Source: Hyperoodon ampullatus
Taxonomy: Eukaryota; Chordata; Mammalia; Artiodactyla; Ziphiidae
NCBI GenBank assembly: GCA_949752795.1
Contig: OX457057.1
Coordinates: 163,037,980-163,101,979 of the forward strand
DNA: 64,000 bases
Reading direction: 5' to 3'
Shown here one piece after another: positions 25,401-33,187 of this stretch (positions are counted from its first letter, which is position 1; each line of letters opens with the position of its first letter). The notes beneath the pieces were generated by a model that did not search any database, was not told where the DNA came from, and worked only from the letters and a program-made list of their open reading frames with translations. Both the position numbers and the translations under genes were made by a program.

Positions 25401-26576
25401 GTGATAAACTCTTGATGAATTGTCCACACCAGTATGGATTTCATGCCAATTACTAGGAAAACATGTTTATTTCTTGTGGCCTGGTTATAGCACTCTTGTA
25501 GTATTCTAGGTCTTTCGAAGAATATGAGGTTGCTTTTTATGATGCTATTAATACATTTATTATGACCTTTTCTTCTCATGCAGCAGCACCCAAGGCTCTG
25601 CAATGCCACCCTTGACTCAGGGGTTGGCTGTGCCCACTTGAACCACGTTTGTTTGCTCAATATTCCCTGAGCTCTATCACATCTGCATCTCTTGACCAAA
25701 GTTGATGCTCAGGGAAGCCCTTGATGTTCTGGAATCTGGGGAGTGGTGACTAAGAGGATTTTCTATTATTTTCCATCACAGGGTGTTTCCTCCGGGCTCT
25801 CCTTCAACCCTGGTGTTCTGCTTCCCCCACCCCCCTTGAAAGGGGCTGTCCCTCTCTACAACCCATCCCAGGTCCCCCAGGTAAGGAGGCCCTGAGAGAG
25901 AGGGGTTAGGAGCATGGGTTCTGGATTAAGGAGACCCAGGTTTATAACTTACTTATAACAAATTACTGTGCCTGAGTTCTTGAGCAATGACTAACCTCTC
26001 TAAGTCTCAGTTTCTGCATCTGTAAAATGGGGTTAGTAGTAGCTACCTCAGCAGGAGCATGTCTGTGAAGGGACTGGCACTCAGAAAATGCTCAGTCAAT
26101 GTCACTATTATTAATATTGCACTTGACCTTTCATAAGTCTTGAGACTCGGGAGAGACAATTGGTGTTGATGTCAATGGTGTGGTTGCGCCAGGGCTGTGT
26201 CCTGGGGGTGAGGGGATCTTTGCAAAGTTTGGTTGAAGCTAAACTCCCTGCTTCTGCCTGATGTGGGGCAGACTGCTTGTTCTGGTGCATTACTGGCCTC
26301 CCTTCTATATAAAATTGAATTTCTTTCTCCTTATTTAAGAGGTGAAGGTGTTGGGTGAAAGTGAATAATGAGAACACCACCATGGGAAGCCAAATACAGC
26401 AGAAGGGTTTCTAGACCCTCAGGATGCCCAAGCTCAATCCAGCCAGTCAGCCCTGGTTGGAGTCATGCTTGAGGCTATAATCTAGTGCCATGCTTGTTCT
26501 TTTCCAGCTCTCCATGGCTACCAGCCTGAACCGGCCAAATCGCCTAGCTCAGCGCCGCTATCCAACCCAGCTGTGA
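4316..26576 (+). CDS. SEC16B: SEC16B, 3' portion (16 coding exons, gene partial at 5' side)
   Basis: Joined exons: 4316-4413, 6527-6608, 10546-10663, 11847-11958, 13563-13668, 15591-15731, 16884-17006, 17818-17890, 19435-19734, 20568-20635, 23338-23493, 23668-23766, 24138-24246, 24381-24460, 25782-25880, 26508-26576. They sum to 1833 nt, one open frame of 610 codons plus TGA, and all introns are GT-AG. Residues 1-260 are alpha-helical and match the Sec16 central conserved domain (motifs [42 protein letters not shown]). Residues 261-610 are Pro/Ser/Gly-rich with an acidic Ser cluster and a GFGWLSWF motif. Known for the family: a peripheral ER-membrane scaffold at ER exit sites that binds SEC13/SEC23 and supports COPII budding; SEC16B is also linked to ER export of the peroxin PEX16. 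It is SEC16B rather than SEC16A because the sequence follows the SEC16B pattern (for example [21 protein letters not shown]). The N-terminal exons are outside the window. Confidence 0.96.
5571..5782 (+). mobile_element. CHR-type SINE, young cetacean form
   Basis: A full head-to-tail copy beginning GGGCTTCCCTGGTGGCGCAG and ending in a long A-tract. AAAAAAGATGGTG flanks it at 5558-5570 and 5783-5795. Confidence 0.93.
6527..6608 (+). CDS. SEC16B: SEC16B visible exon 2 (82 bp)
   Basis: The acceptor is CTCTCTGCAG and the donor ACG|GTACGC. It reads [20 protein letters not shown] then RIPQAAT, a strongly conserved Sec16 helix pair. It begins by completing a Gly codon split across the intron and ends in phase 0. 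Confidence 0.95.
6712..6935 (+). mobile_element. MIR SINE
   Basis: It contains CATGTGCCTGGCCCTGTGCT, ATTATCCCTGTTTTGCAGAC and ACCAAGATCACAGAGTTAG, the MIR core and 3' part. Located in the intron just after visible exon 2. Confidence 0.85.
7371..7435. repeat. AT-rich (TA)n tract with inverted halves
   Basis: TATATATAGTTCATATATAT is followed by TATATATATGAACTGTATAC, so GTTCATATATAT and ATATATATGAAC form a self-complementary hairpin. Confidence 0.85.
9271..9293. repeat. (TG)n microsatellite
   Basis: About 11 uninterrupted TG dinucleotides in an intron of SEC16B. Confidence 0.9.
9400..9654 (+). mobile_element. L1 3' end (5'-truncated)
   Basis: GCTGCATAGCACAGGGAGAT, CAGCTCGGTGCTTTGTGACC, TTGTTATAAAGCAGAAAGTA and ACACTCCAATAAAGATGT followed by poly-A identify a cetartiodactyl L1 3' UTR. 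The left edge is approximate. Confidence 0.88.
10546..10663 (+). CDS. SEC16B: SEC16B visible exon 3 (118 bp)
   Basis: The acceptor is TGCTTTTCAG and the donor CTGG|GTAAGC. It opens with [20 protein letters not shown], one of the most conserved stretches of the family, and ends in IVTMGDTL plus one base of an Ala codon. Confidence 0.96.
11847..11958 (+). CDS. SEC16B: SEC16B visible exon 4 (112 bp)
   Basis: The acceptor is CTCCTGCAG and the donor CACAG|GTATGC. It reads [20 protein letters not shown] and then a segment ending LALLGSSH. The AAHFCYLMA motif is shared by SEC16 proteins and lies in the helical central domain. It ends with two bases of a Ser codon. Confidence 0.96.
12575..12790 (+). 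mobile_element. MIR SINE
   Basis: ACATTGTGCCAGCCGTTTTA, GGAAACCAAGGCACAGAGAG and GTTAAGTAACTTGTCTAAG are classic MIR segments, nearly full length. Confidence 0.85.
13563..13668 (+). CDS. SEC16B: SEC16B visible exon 5 (106 bp)
   Basis: The acceptor is CTGGTTTTAG and the donor TTCCAG|GTAACT. It reads [20 protein letters not shown] followed by [26 protein letters not shown] is a diagnostic Sec16 motif, and [11 protein letters not shown] favours SEC16B over SEC16A. It ends in phase 0. Confidence 0.96.
14115..14318 (-). mobile_element. CHR-type SINE, antisense
   Basis: A TTTTGTTTTTTGCCGTACGC tail end and a head ending GCGCCACCTGGGAAACCC. A perfect 16-bp duplication TGGATGACTCTGTTTT lies at 14099-14114 and 14319-14334. 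Confidence 0.93.
14900..15125 (+). mobile_element. MIR SINE
   Basis: GGACTTTACATGGATTATCT, GAGGAAACCAAGGTGCAGAG and TGGGATTTGAACTTGGGTCT follow the MIR pattern. Confidence 0.8.
15591..15731 (+). CDS. SEC16B: SEC16B visible exon 6 (141 bp)
   Basis: The acceptor is CTCTTCACAG and the donor ATCAAG|GTGAGC. It is 47 whole codons starting [20 protein letters not shown] and including [15 protein letters not shown] and VLLVELIK. This is helical-repeat sequence of the central domain. Confidence 0.96.
16478..16620. mobile_element. MER20-like hAT fragment
   Basis: The segment GGGAGCTTGTTAGAAATGCA, then GAATCTCAGG and CCCAGGTGGTTCCTACCAGG, then TTGAGAAGCGCTG follows the MER20 order. The ends are eroded. 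Confidence 0.65.
16884..17006 (+). CDS. SEC16B: SEC16B visible exon 7 (123 bp)
   Basis: The acceptor is CTGGCACAG and the donor CTGCAG|GTAAGT. It is 41 codons: [20 protein letters not shown], then [15 protein letters not shown]. It closes the central domain. The run [10 protein letters not shown] looks His/Arg-rich and may be a few residues longer than in primates (from memory, not aligned). Confidence 0.94.
17818..17890 (+). CDS. SEC16B: SEC16B visible exon 8 (73 bp)
   Basis: The acceptor is ATCTTCATAG and the donor ACAACAG|GTACCC. It reads [20 protein letters not shown] then RKTT, and ends with one base of an Asp codon. It begins the disordered, variable C-terminal region. [10 protein letters not shown] is the recognisable conserved anchor. 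Confidence 0.9.
18079..18298 (-). mobile_element. CHR-family SINE, antisense
   Basis: The tail side is TTAATTAATTGATTTATT, then GACTGCGTTGGGTCTTTGTT, and the head ends CCAGGGAAGCCC. CATCCCTGACACTT flanks it at 18065-18078 and 18299-18312. Confidence 0.92.
19435..19734 (+). CDS. SEC16B: SEC16B visible exon 9 (300 bp, largest)
   Basis: The acceptor is TATGTCCTTAG and the donor CCTG|GTAAGA. It encodes about 100 residues of Pro/Gly/Gln-rich sequence, including [32 protein letters not shown] and [15 protein letters not shown]. These match the SEC16B C-terminal region by motif. Antisense ORFs over this exon are byproducts of its GC content. Confidence 0.95.
20568..20635 (+). CDS. SEC16B: SEC16B visible exon 10 (68 bp)
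   Basis: The acceptor is TTTGTGCCGTAG and the donor CCGCAG|GTGAGA. After completing a split Gly codon it reads [20 protein letters not shown] then PQ. Short exon of the low-complexity C-terminal region; phase 0 at its end. Confidence 0.92.
20919..21135 (-). mobile_element. CHR-type SINE, antisense
   Basis: A T-rich tail, TTGCGGTAAGCAGGCC, then the full reverse body with the head CACCAGGGAAGCCCC. CCCTCTTCTTA flanks it at 20908-20918 and 21136-21146. Confidence 0.92.
21443..21642 (-). mobile_element. CHR-type SINE, antisense, young
   Basis: Poly-T then GGTACGCAGGCCTCTCACTG through the head ending CACCAGGGAAGCC. A perfect 14-bp duplication CTTAAAACACTTTT is at 21429-21442 and 21643-21656. Confidence 0.93.
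22440..22880 (+). repeat. Old interspersed repeat, unclassified (same family as 61,735-62,540)
   Basis: Text such as ATACCTGGCACTGTTACAGG, ACACAGGGAAGCAGACAAAG and GTGTTCCAGGCAGAGGGAAC is shared in style with a widespread ancient mammalian repeat. The family was not assigned. Confidence 0.45.
23116..23240 (-). mobile_element. Truncated CHR-family SINE, antisense
   Basis: Only the tail side is present: AAAATAAATTTATTTATG, TGTCTGCGTTGGGTCTTCGT and TTGTTGCGGAGCACGGGCTC. The tRNA-like head is missing. It ends about 100 bp before visible exon 11. Confidence 0.75.
23338..23493 (+). CDS. SEC16B: SEC16B visible exon 11 (156 bp, acidic Ser cluster)
   Basis: The acceptor is TTTAATCCCAG and the donor AAG|GTGGAG. 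It is 52 codons with an acidic, phosphorylatable stretch ([20 protein letters not shown]) followed by [16 protein letters not shown]. The donor lacks the usual G at +5 and looks weak. The following intron is only 174 bp. Confidence 0.93.
23668..23766 (+). CDS. SEC16B: SEC16B visible exon 12 (99 bp, GFGWLSWF motif)
   Basis: The acceptor is CCTCCCTCCAG and the donor TCCGAG|GTAACC. It reads [20 protein letters not shown] then [13 protein letters not shown]. The aromatic GFGW-SWF block is the most conserved island of the disordered C-terminal region and also occurs in SEC16A. Thirty-three codons, phase 0 at both ends. Confidence 0.95.
24138..24246 (+). CDS. SEC16B: SEC16B visible exon 13 (109 bp, Pro-rich)
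   Basis: The acceptor is GCACTAAGCAG and the donor GACACAG|GTACCG. It encodes [20 protein letters not shown] and on to DAGAFSTDT, very Pro-rich and with several CpGs. It ends with one base of a Gly codon. A 134-bp intron separates it from the next exon. Confidence 0.9.
24381..24460 (+). CDS. SEC16B: SEC16B visible exon 14 (80 bp)
   Basis: The acceptor is TTGCTTCCTAG and the donor CCTCAG|GTGAGC. It reads [20 protein letters not shown] then GGLSGPQ, a Gly/Ser linker. GGLSGP matches the family in this position. Confidence 0.9.
24563..25172 (-). mobile_element. MLT1-type MaLR LTR, antisense, split by a SINE
   Basis: TGTATTAGTTTGCTAGGGCT at the left and GGACTTCAACATATGAAG and TAGCCCATAAC at the right are the ends of an inverted ERVL-MaLR LTR. 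The CHR SINE at 24858-25068 interrupts it. No internal retroviral sequence is seen. Confidence 0.85.
24858..25068 (-). mobile_element. CHR-type SINE inserted in the MLT1 LTR
   Basis: Poly-T, GCGGTACGCGGGCCTCTCAC and a head ending CACCAGGGAAGC. A perfect 17-bp duplication CTTAATCACCTCTTTAA at 24841-24857 and 25069-25085 dates it after the LTR. Confidence 0.95.
25207..25338 (+). mobile_element. Short CHR-type (tRNA-derived) SINE
   Basis: GGACTTCCCTGGTGGTCCAG, the B-box-like GGGTTCAATCCCTGGTT, GATCCCGCATGCCATGTGGC and a (CAAA)n tail. GAATGGCCTT and GAACGACCTT are likely diverged flanking repeats. Confidence 0.87.
25782..25880 (+). CDS. SEC16B: SEC16B visible exon 15 (99 bp)
   Basis: The acceptor is TTCCATCACAG and the donor CCCCAG|GTAAGG. 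It is 33 codons containing [20 protein letters not shown] and NPSQVPQ, a conserved C-terminal block of SEC16B. The preceding intron contains an MLT1 LTR and two SINEs. Confidence 0.95.
25900..26105 (-). mobile_element. MIR fragment
   Basis: GGTTCTGGATTAAGGAGACC, CTAAGTCTCAGTTTCTGCAT and CTGTAAAATGGGGTTAGTAG are the standard reverse MIR pattern. It lies just after visible exon 15. Confidence 0.75.
26508..26576 (+). CDS. SEC16B: SEC16B visible exon 16, terminal coding exon
   Basis: The acceptor is TTCTTTTCCAG. It encodes [20 protein letters not shown] then QL and a TGA at 26574-26576. The basic tail [15 protein letters not shown] is the conserved SEC16B end. From memory the primate protein ends PTQPC, so the final residue or two differ here. 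Confidence 0.94.
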   Translation, partial: LSMATSLNRPNRLAQRRYPTQL

Positions 26577-27311
26577 TGAGAAGGAGCACCCATCCCAGGC
26601 TGGTCTCCCTGAAGCACAAGTTTTATGTTGTTCTCGTTTCTTAATCTCCCAGCCCCTCTGCCACATCAGGGCCCCCAAGAGGGTTGTGCTAGCCTGTTGC
26701 CTCCATGGGGCATAGAGAACGCAAGGGGACAGGGTCTCCCAGGACATAGCTCAGTTCAGTCTCTTCAGATTAGCTTCAGAATGATGGTGCAAATGACTTC
26801 ATCAGATGGAAAAGCTGGGCATAACAGCAGACTGGAGGTGAGCAGAATGCTCTGGCAGCAGCACTTAGAATGTGGCTTGAGATCCTCAGGAAATTCAGGG
26901 CCTAAGAATCCCACTGCTGGAATCAGTGATGACACCACTGGGCTCAGCAGCAGGAAATTACTGGGGGAGAGCCACTCAGAGCAATATTCGAGACTAACAT
27001 TGACTTCTTCCTCAGCCTTAGTTACAGACCAATTCATGGCGCTAGTTAGCAAAAAAAGTTTTGAATCTCGGAAACTTATCATTGTTTCCCGTCATCATTC
27101 CCTCTTGGGTGACATTTTGGCAGTTTCCCTCTTGGTTTTAGTTTTGTGCACATTTTTTATGTGGTTCAGATTAATTATATTTCTCTCACTTTCTTAGCTG
27201 GTCCTATTTTTCCACATTCTGGCATCTGGCTATCAAGTTAGATTGCTGTAGGCATCATATTGTCATGGTAACTACTGAACCTAACGATGCAGATGGATGG
27301 AACATCAGTGT

Positions 27312-27317
27312 AATAAA
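27312..27317 (+). terminator. Candidate proximal poly(A) signal AATAAA
   Basis: A canonical hexamer about 735 bp after the SEC16B stop codon. Downstream sequence is only weakly GT-rich, so use is uncertain. Confidence 0.4.
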
Positions 27318-27625
27318 GGATGGAAAATGTTCCCTAAAAATTCACTCCTTCCATAAGAGAGGAGGAATGAGTGCCTGAGTTTTTTAATACCTCCCTTCCT
27401 CCCTTGGGCCTTTGCAAATTGATGTTCGGAGGGTCAGAGGAGCCAGAGGGAGGAGGGGGACATCTTGGAAATTTCCATTTCTCCTTTCAAACCCCCAATA
27501 GGAGTAACTCTTGCTGTTTGTCAGATTTGCTGAAAATTGTTCCTCACAAAGAACATTTTTTGTATGTGTAATTGTACATTACAGGTTTTGTACTTTAATG
27601 TAATATGGTTCTGATGTTGATAGCG

Positions 27626-27631
27626 ATTAAA
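27626..27631 (+). terminator. Candidate distal poly(A) signal ATTAAA
   Basis: The common variant hexamer, about 1.05 kb after the stop codon, followed within about 25-45 bases by a T/GT-rich element. It is the better-looking end for the SEC16B transcript. Confidence 0.5.
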
Positions 27632-28089
27632 CCAGATAATTTTATAGCAGATGCTTGTCTCCTGCTGGTTTTTGCAGAGGGAGAGAGCACACTGAGTGGT
27701 CTCTTCCCTGAAGTCTTTCTAATAATGGTTTCATTGTGTGATAGGTGCGAACAGCTGGTAAAAGCCCTTTGTTAATGGAGAATCTAGGGAATGATCCTCT
27801 TAACTTCTAAGTCTACCGCTATTTTTTCAGTTAAAAAAATATGGACAAAAGCTCCTCTGATGCAAATTGGTTACTCTGTTAACTAAATATTGCATATTCT
27901 GTTCTCTAAAAAGTTTATTCATCTCTCAGATTAAATTGGGAAATGTGTGCACCAGTGTTTTGCATCTAGAAGGCCCTCAGTAAGTGCTGTTCCCTTTTTC
28001 CCTAAAAAAGACTGCAGCCCCTTCAGTTTGGTATGCTGACACCCAGTGGCGGTACCATGTCAGTAGTTTGTGAGTTTCATAGGCACCAA

Positions 28090-28290
28090 ATTGTTTAGAC
28101 TTGAATCCTGGCTCATCCACAGTTCATCTTGTAGTCTTGGACAGGGTTATCTAACTGTCCTGTGCTTCAGTTCCCTCATCTATAAAATGAGGATGATAAT
28201 TACAATAGTACTTACCATATAGGGACAGTGCAAGAATGAAAGGAGTCAAGCTCTTAAAAAAGTACCTAGTACATGCTAAGCATTTTATGT
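28090..28290 (-). mobile_element. MIR fragment
   Basis: CAGTTCCCTCATCTATAAAA, TGAGGATGATAATTACAATA and AAGTACCTAGTACATGCTAA follow the MIR pattern. Confidence 0.75.
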
Positions 28291-28389
28291 GTATATTTTA
28301 AAAAAATTATTAGTATATAATCTAATAAGTAAAATTGCCTTATCTTGTTGCCTATGATATTAAACTGTGGATTTTTCATTCTTTTTTTT

Positions 28390-29288
28390 AAATTATATTT
28401 TTGAAGTATAGTTGATTAATTCCTACTGTACAGCAAAGTGATTCAGTTATACATATATACATTCTTTTTTAATATTCTCTTCCATTATGGTTTATCACAG
28501 GATATTGAATATAGTTCCCTGTGCTATACAGTAGGACCTTGTTGTTGATCCATTCTGTGTATAATAGTTTGCATCTGCTAATCCCAAATTCCCAACCCAT
28601 TCCTCCCCCATTCCCCCTCCCCCTTGGCAACCACAAGTCTGTTTTCTGTGTCTGTGAGTCTGTTTCTGTTTCATAAATAAGTTCATTTGCGTCATATTTT
28701 AGATTCCACATATACGTGATATATGGTATTTGTCTTTCTCTTTCTGAATTGTTTCACATAGTATGATAACCTCTAGGCCCATCCATGTTGCTGCAAATGG
28801 CATTATTTCATTCTTTTTTATGGCTGAGTAGTATTCCATTGTATATATGTGCCACATCTTCTTTATCCGTTCATCTGTTGATGGACATTTAGGTTGCTTC
28901 TATGTCTTGACTATTGTAAATAGTGCTGCTCTGAATATTGGGGTTCATTTATCTTTTCAAATTATGGTTTTCTCTGGATATATGCCCAGGGGTAGGATTG
29001 CAGGGATCACATGGCAACTCTATTTTTAGTTTTTTGAGGAACCTCCATGCTGTTTTCCATAGTGGCTTACCAATTTACATTCTCACCAACAGTGTAGGAG
29101 GGTTCCTTTTTCTCCACACCCTCTCCAGCATTTGTTATTTGTAGACATTTTAATGATGAGCATTCTGACCAGTGTGAGGTGGTACCTCATTGTAGTTTTG
29201 ATTTGCATTTCTCTAATAATTAGCGATGTTGAGCATCTTTTCATGTGTCTGTTGGCCATCTGTATGAGATTTTTCTTTCTTGATACAG
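28390..29288 (-). mobile_element. L1 3' half fragment (about 0.9 kb), antisense
   Basis: It reads through recognisable reverse L1 text: GAAGTATAGTTGATTAATTC, GAGTAGTATTCCATTGTATA, ATATGCCCAGGGGTAGGATT, TCTCACCAACAGTGTAGGAG and GATTTGCATTTCTCTAATAA. ORF2 is not open, so this is a dead fragment. Confidence 0.92.
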
Positions 29289-31890
29289 GTGTGTAATGGG
29301 AAGAATAATTTAAAATTACTTCTCAATAGGTGTTCTTATGACTAAGCCAGTTTCTCTCCCTGAATCCCACCTGCCACCAATGTTAGGTCATGTGGCTTAG
29401 TGCCCCCAGGAACAATGACATAGGGGAAGTCCTACCCCGTAAAAAGAAGCACTTTAGAGGAGGAGAGTGAGGACCAAAGAGGAAGGTAAAGACATCAGAT
29501 GCCTGTGTCCTCACTTCTGCCTCCCGTTGGGATTATTCATGGTAAATGAGTGACTACAGTGTCAACAAAGCAGGTACTGAGATTAGTTACTTCCCAGGCA
29601 CAGGAAGTAATATGTGCAGCAGTGGACACATTTTATGAGGGGAAAATCAGAGGGTTTTATGTGCTAGAAAGGGAGGAGGCTATGGTACTTATGCTAATTC
29701 ATGATTGGAAGCTTGTACTCTGGCAAAGTCAGAATGTATCCATTAACATGGAGCATGGTCGGTTAAAACAAGTCCTGTCGTTCATTCGTCAGGAAAGAGC
29801 CCTCAGTTGGGCCTAGTAAGGGTATGATGAACTGGGGTCTCTCAGAGTTCTTGGTTGCTTATCAGCTTTTTTTAGTGGTCGTGATGGTGGTGAGTTTGCT
29901 AAAGGTCATGACTGTTTTAGAGCTTTAGGGGTTAAAACCAGTTGTGGTGAAACAAAGCAAATGCAGCTGTAAGAAGAAAATACTTTGTTCCTCCTTTACA
30001 AGGTGGAAGCTTGGGGAGTAGAACAGGTTGTGCTAGAAATATGCTGCTGGGAACCGGGAGCCTGAGAACACTGAGGCCTTTCCTCATCTATAGCTCCCGA
30101 GAGGCTGCAAGCCTCTGCAGGCTAAGGAGAAGCTGGCTTTGGCTTGGGAGCCATAGTATCTTGGCCTTGGGTTTGACCATGGTCTGAGGCAGAGCCTCCA
30201 GCTCCCTGCAGTCTGGTGTACGTGGACTCTTACAGGCAATGATTGCACAGTGTCCCAAAAGGCCACAAGGGACCAGTTGTTCCCTGCAGATGCCAGGTCA
30301 GTGCCGGGCCAGACCAGCTACCTGCAAGGTGTAAGGCTGACCGTGTCAGCCATAGGTCTTTTTTCCCATCACCATAGGCCATTTTAGGGAGAGGAGATAA
30401 ACAGAATTTTCTCTCTTTTAAAAAGGGAATTACCCAAAGATGCTGTTTAAAAAGGAAGAAACTGAGATGTTGTTAATTGGCAAGTTTGTTTTTGCTCCTA
30501 CTCCTCAATGGGGTATGAGCTTGGAGGAAGAATAGTTATAGGAAACAAAGAAGCTACATTTTTCTTAAAAAACTGAGTGGTAATGTGCAAATTTGCGATC
30601 CTGCTATATACATATAATTTAATATTTATATGGAAACATTTAAACCTAATGTTCAGTAATTTGGAAGGGAATAAACCGTTAAATTCCATTTAAGCGTCTT
30701 TATCACATATCACCATTCCTGCCTTCTGTCTAATCCCCTTATATGACTATAAAACTGCAAACAAGCCTTGCTTCCTCAGTCACCTATGCATACTCCTCTT
30801 TCAGCCCTAACTCAAGCTTCAGGTTGCTCAGGAGCAAAGTCTCTGCTAGCTTTTTTCTTTACCCTAGAAATCTCCTTTCTCTTTGGTTTCTTCTTCTGAG
30901 CAACCAAGAAGGGCAGGAGACTGCATCCACCTCTTCACTAAAATCAGAATATTTTCTTCCCACAGGAAATATGCAAAGCACTCTTGCACGTGAAAAGAAT
31001 AATAGGTGTGTAATTTGTGTCTCTCCACTCACAGGGGTTTCTCTGACACTTCCCCCACCAAGAGAGTGGCATGGAAGTGCCTTTTCCCCTCTTGTTTTTG
31101 TCATCTTAAGCTGGAAATTGCATATGGCATGGTCTGCATGTAATAAGGTATTAGGTACTTACCTGGGTTTGCCTCAAACACGGCCTTCAACACTGCCTGC
31201 TCTCAGGAAGTACTTATACCAGGCGCCATTCATTCAGATCCTTCAGAAATGGTCTCTTAATGAGATTTAAAGTTATTTTGAATGAGGATTTAGAGCATAT
31301 TAAACTGTTTTCATTGCAATCTCACTAAGTAGAGGAATCTGCTTCCCATACTCTCTTCCTTTTTATATGTATCTCCAGGTAATGGTACTTTGCAGGAACT
31401 AGGTCAACAGCAGTGCAACTCAGACTTGACCCATGCAAACTATTGTTATTTTAATGTGAGATGCTTTCCTGGTCTTTATCCAACTTAGAGCCGATTAAGT
31501 ATCCCATTTTTAAAGAATCTCAAGAGAGGATTCCATGGATTCCCCTGAGGTTTCAGGCTAGGGTTTCACACTCTTACACATTATTAGGAAGCTATTCCTA
31601 GTACTTTCCACCCAAATCACTCATGTGGCTCTTTGAGACTCTCAGCTGGTCCTCAGCAGAGATGGAAAACAGCTGCTCCCCACCACCTGTGCCTGGAACT
31701 CTTCCACGTTCTGTAAGCCCATTAAATCTTGTCTCAGCTTGTGAAATGAAGGCTTACAAAATGGGGTTTTCTTGACTAAAGTTGGGGATTAAACCAGCTA
31801 AATGGTTGGAATCTTTTGGTAGCTATGGTGGCCAGACACTGTGAATTGCAGTAACAATAGAAACGTATTTATTGAGTACTTAGGTGATAG
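29289..31890. other. Intergenic, no recognised gene
   Basis: No repeat family or gene is confidently seen across these 2.6 kb. One 175-codon open frame on + (30743-31270) has no recognisable domain, no family match and an ordinary composition, so it is not called as coding. Confidence 0.5.
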
Positions 31891-31894
31891 GGGC

Positions 31895-32275
31895 CTTGTG
31901 AGCGCGCAGCTGTTAGAGCCAGACAGTTATCGCGAGACCCTGAGCGCGGCCGGCAGTCAGCCTCGCAGTGGTCCTCCAAGCAGAGGGTTCGGTGAGAGGC
32001 GGATCGCGTCCTTCTCCCTCGGGCGCTCCAGGGCCTCTGGCTTCGGGCGTGGCGGGTGAGCTGGGGGGCCCGGGCGGGGACAGGCTGAGGGTTGTGTCCC
32101 GCAGAGCTCTAGAGCCCTCTCCACGGCCGCCCACTGGCCAGGCCCAGGCCTGGAAGCAGCAGCGAACCTCTCCCACATCCCAACCTCTGCGACCTGGTGG
32201 TGGCATCTCCATAGGTCGCAGTCCGTGGAGGCTTCAGCAACTGGAATATATGGACACCGCCACTAAGGTAACAGC
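31895..32275. promoter_or_regulatory. Orphan CpG island
   Basis: By hand count about 27 CpG dinucleotides fall in about 380 bp, GC-rich, in otherwise AT-rich CpG-poor DNA. It contains potential donors GCGG|GTGAGC (GT at 32056) and CTAAG|GTAACA (GT at 32268) and an acceptor-like CCCGCAG ending at 32104. No known exon is recognised. It could be a non-coding RNA promoter, an enhancer-like island or a decayed retrocopy. Confidence 0.6.
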
Positions 32276-32322
32276 TTGAACCAGCTTCAGTCTCTCTGTT
32301 CAAGTTTCAAAAATTGGTCCAG

Positions 32323-32512
32323 GGGCTTCCCTGGTGGCGCAGTGGTTGAGAGTCCGCCTGCCGATGCAGGGGACACGGGTTCGTGCCCTGGTCCAGGAGG
32401 ATCCCACATGCCGCGGAGCGGCTGGGCCCGTGAGCCATGGCCGCTGAGCCTGCGCGTCCGGAGCCTGTGCTCCGCAACGGGAGAGGCCACAACAGTGAGA
32501 GGCCTGCGTACC

Positions 32513-32543
<31 letters not shown>
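32323..32543 (+). mobile_element. CHR-type SINE, young
   Basis: Full copy GGGCTTCCCTGGTGGCGCAG through GCCTGCGTACCGC and a long A-tract. AAAAATTGGTCCAG is duplicated at 32309-32322 and 32544-32557. Confidence 0.94.
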
Positions 32544-32551
<8 letters not shown>

Positions 32552-32767
32552 GTCCAGCTTAGATCAGCTGTCTACCCCTAGGAGGTGGCCAGAGGTCAGA
32601 GCTAAGTTGCAAGGACATTGCACATTATTACTTTGGGTCCACCTCTGTGGTTGGCGCTATTCCCAAAGAGAGGCAGTTGTGAGCTGGGAATTTACCTGAT
32701 TGGTATTTGCTACACGTATTCCTGTTGATCCTAAACAAATGATTCTTTCCACTTTAAATGAAAAGTC

Positions 32768-32981
32768 TGGGCTTCCCTGGTGGCGCAGTTGTTGAGAGTC
32801 CGCCTGCCGATGCAGGGGACACGGGTTCATGCCCCGGTCCGGGAAGATCCCACGTACTGTGGAGCGGCTGGGCCCGTGAGCCATGGCCGCTGAGCCTGTG
32901 CGTCCGGAGCCTGTGCTCCGCAACGGGAGAGGCCACAACAGGGAGAGGCTCGCGTACGGCACAAAAAAAAAAAAAAAAAAA
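32768..32981 (+). mobile_element. CHR-type SINE
   Basis: Full copy starting GGGCTTCCCTGGTGGCGCAG and ending GCTCGCGTACGGCAC plus poly-A. The flanking duplication is short (about AGTCTG). Confidence 0.92.
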
Positions 32982-32989
32982 GTAGTCTG

Positions 32990-33187
32990 AGGGACTTCCC
33001 TGGTGGTCCAGTGGGTAAGACTCTGTGCTCCCAGTGCAGGGGGCCTGGGTTCGATCCCTGGTCAGGGAACTAGATCCCGCATGCATGCCGCAGCTGAGTC
33101 CGCATGCCGCAACGAGGATCCTGCGTGCCGCAACTAAGACCCAGCGCAGCCTAAATAAATACATAAATACTAAAGAAAAAAAAAAAA
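32990..33187 (+). mobile_element. CHR-family SINE, longer type, directly after the previous one
   Basis: GGGACTTCCCTGGTGGTCCA, GGTTCGATCCCTGGTCAGGG, then a repeated GCATGCCGCA block, CAACTAAGACCCAGCGCAGC and an AATAAATACATAAATA tail. Confidence 0.9.

Larger units (their letters stand above)
26577..27650 (+). other. SEC16B: SEC16B 3' untranslated region (probable extent)
   Basis: Non-repetitive sequence continues directly from the stop codon with no further splice need. It ends around an ATTAAA signal at 27626-27631 followed by a T/GT-rich stretch (TGCTTGTCTCCTGCTGG), which resembles a cleavage region. An earlier AATAAA sits at 27312-27317. The extent is inferred from these signals only. Confidence 0.6.

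Noticed and set aside
28469..28711. Minus-strand 80-codon open frame
   Set aside because: It lies inside the L1 fragment at 28,390-29,288 and is L1 3' sequence.
30743..31270. Plus-strand 175-codon open frame between SEC16B and the CpG island
   Set aside because: No recognisable domain, no promoter or splice context, and ordinary non-coding composition. Conservation data would be needed to revive it.
31913..32212. Minus-strand 99-codon and plus-strand 103-codon frames across the CpG island
   Set aside because: Stop-poor frames are expected in GC-rich DNA. No motif or start context favours either.
32323..33187. tRNA genes suggested by A/B-box-like sequences
   Set aside because: They are heads of tRNA-derived SINEs with A-tails and target duplications, not free tRNA genes.
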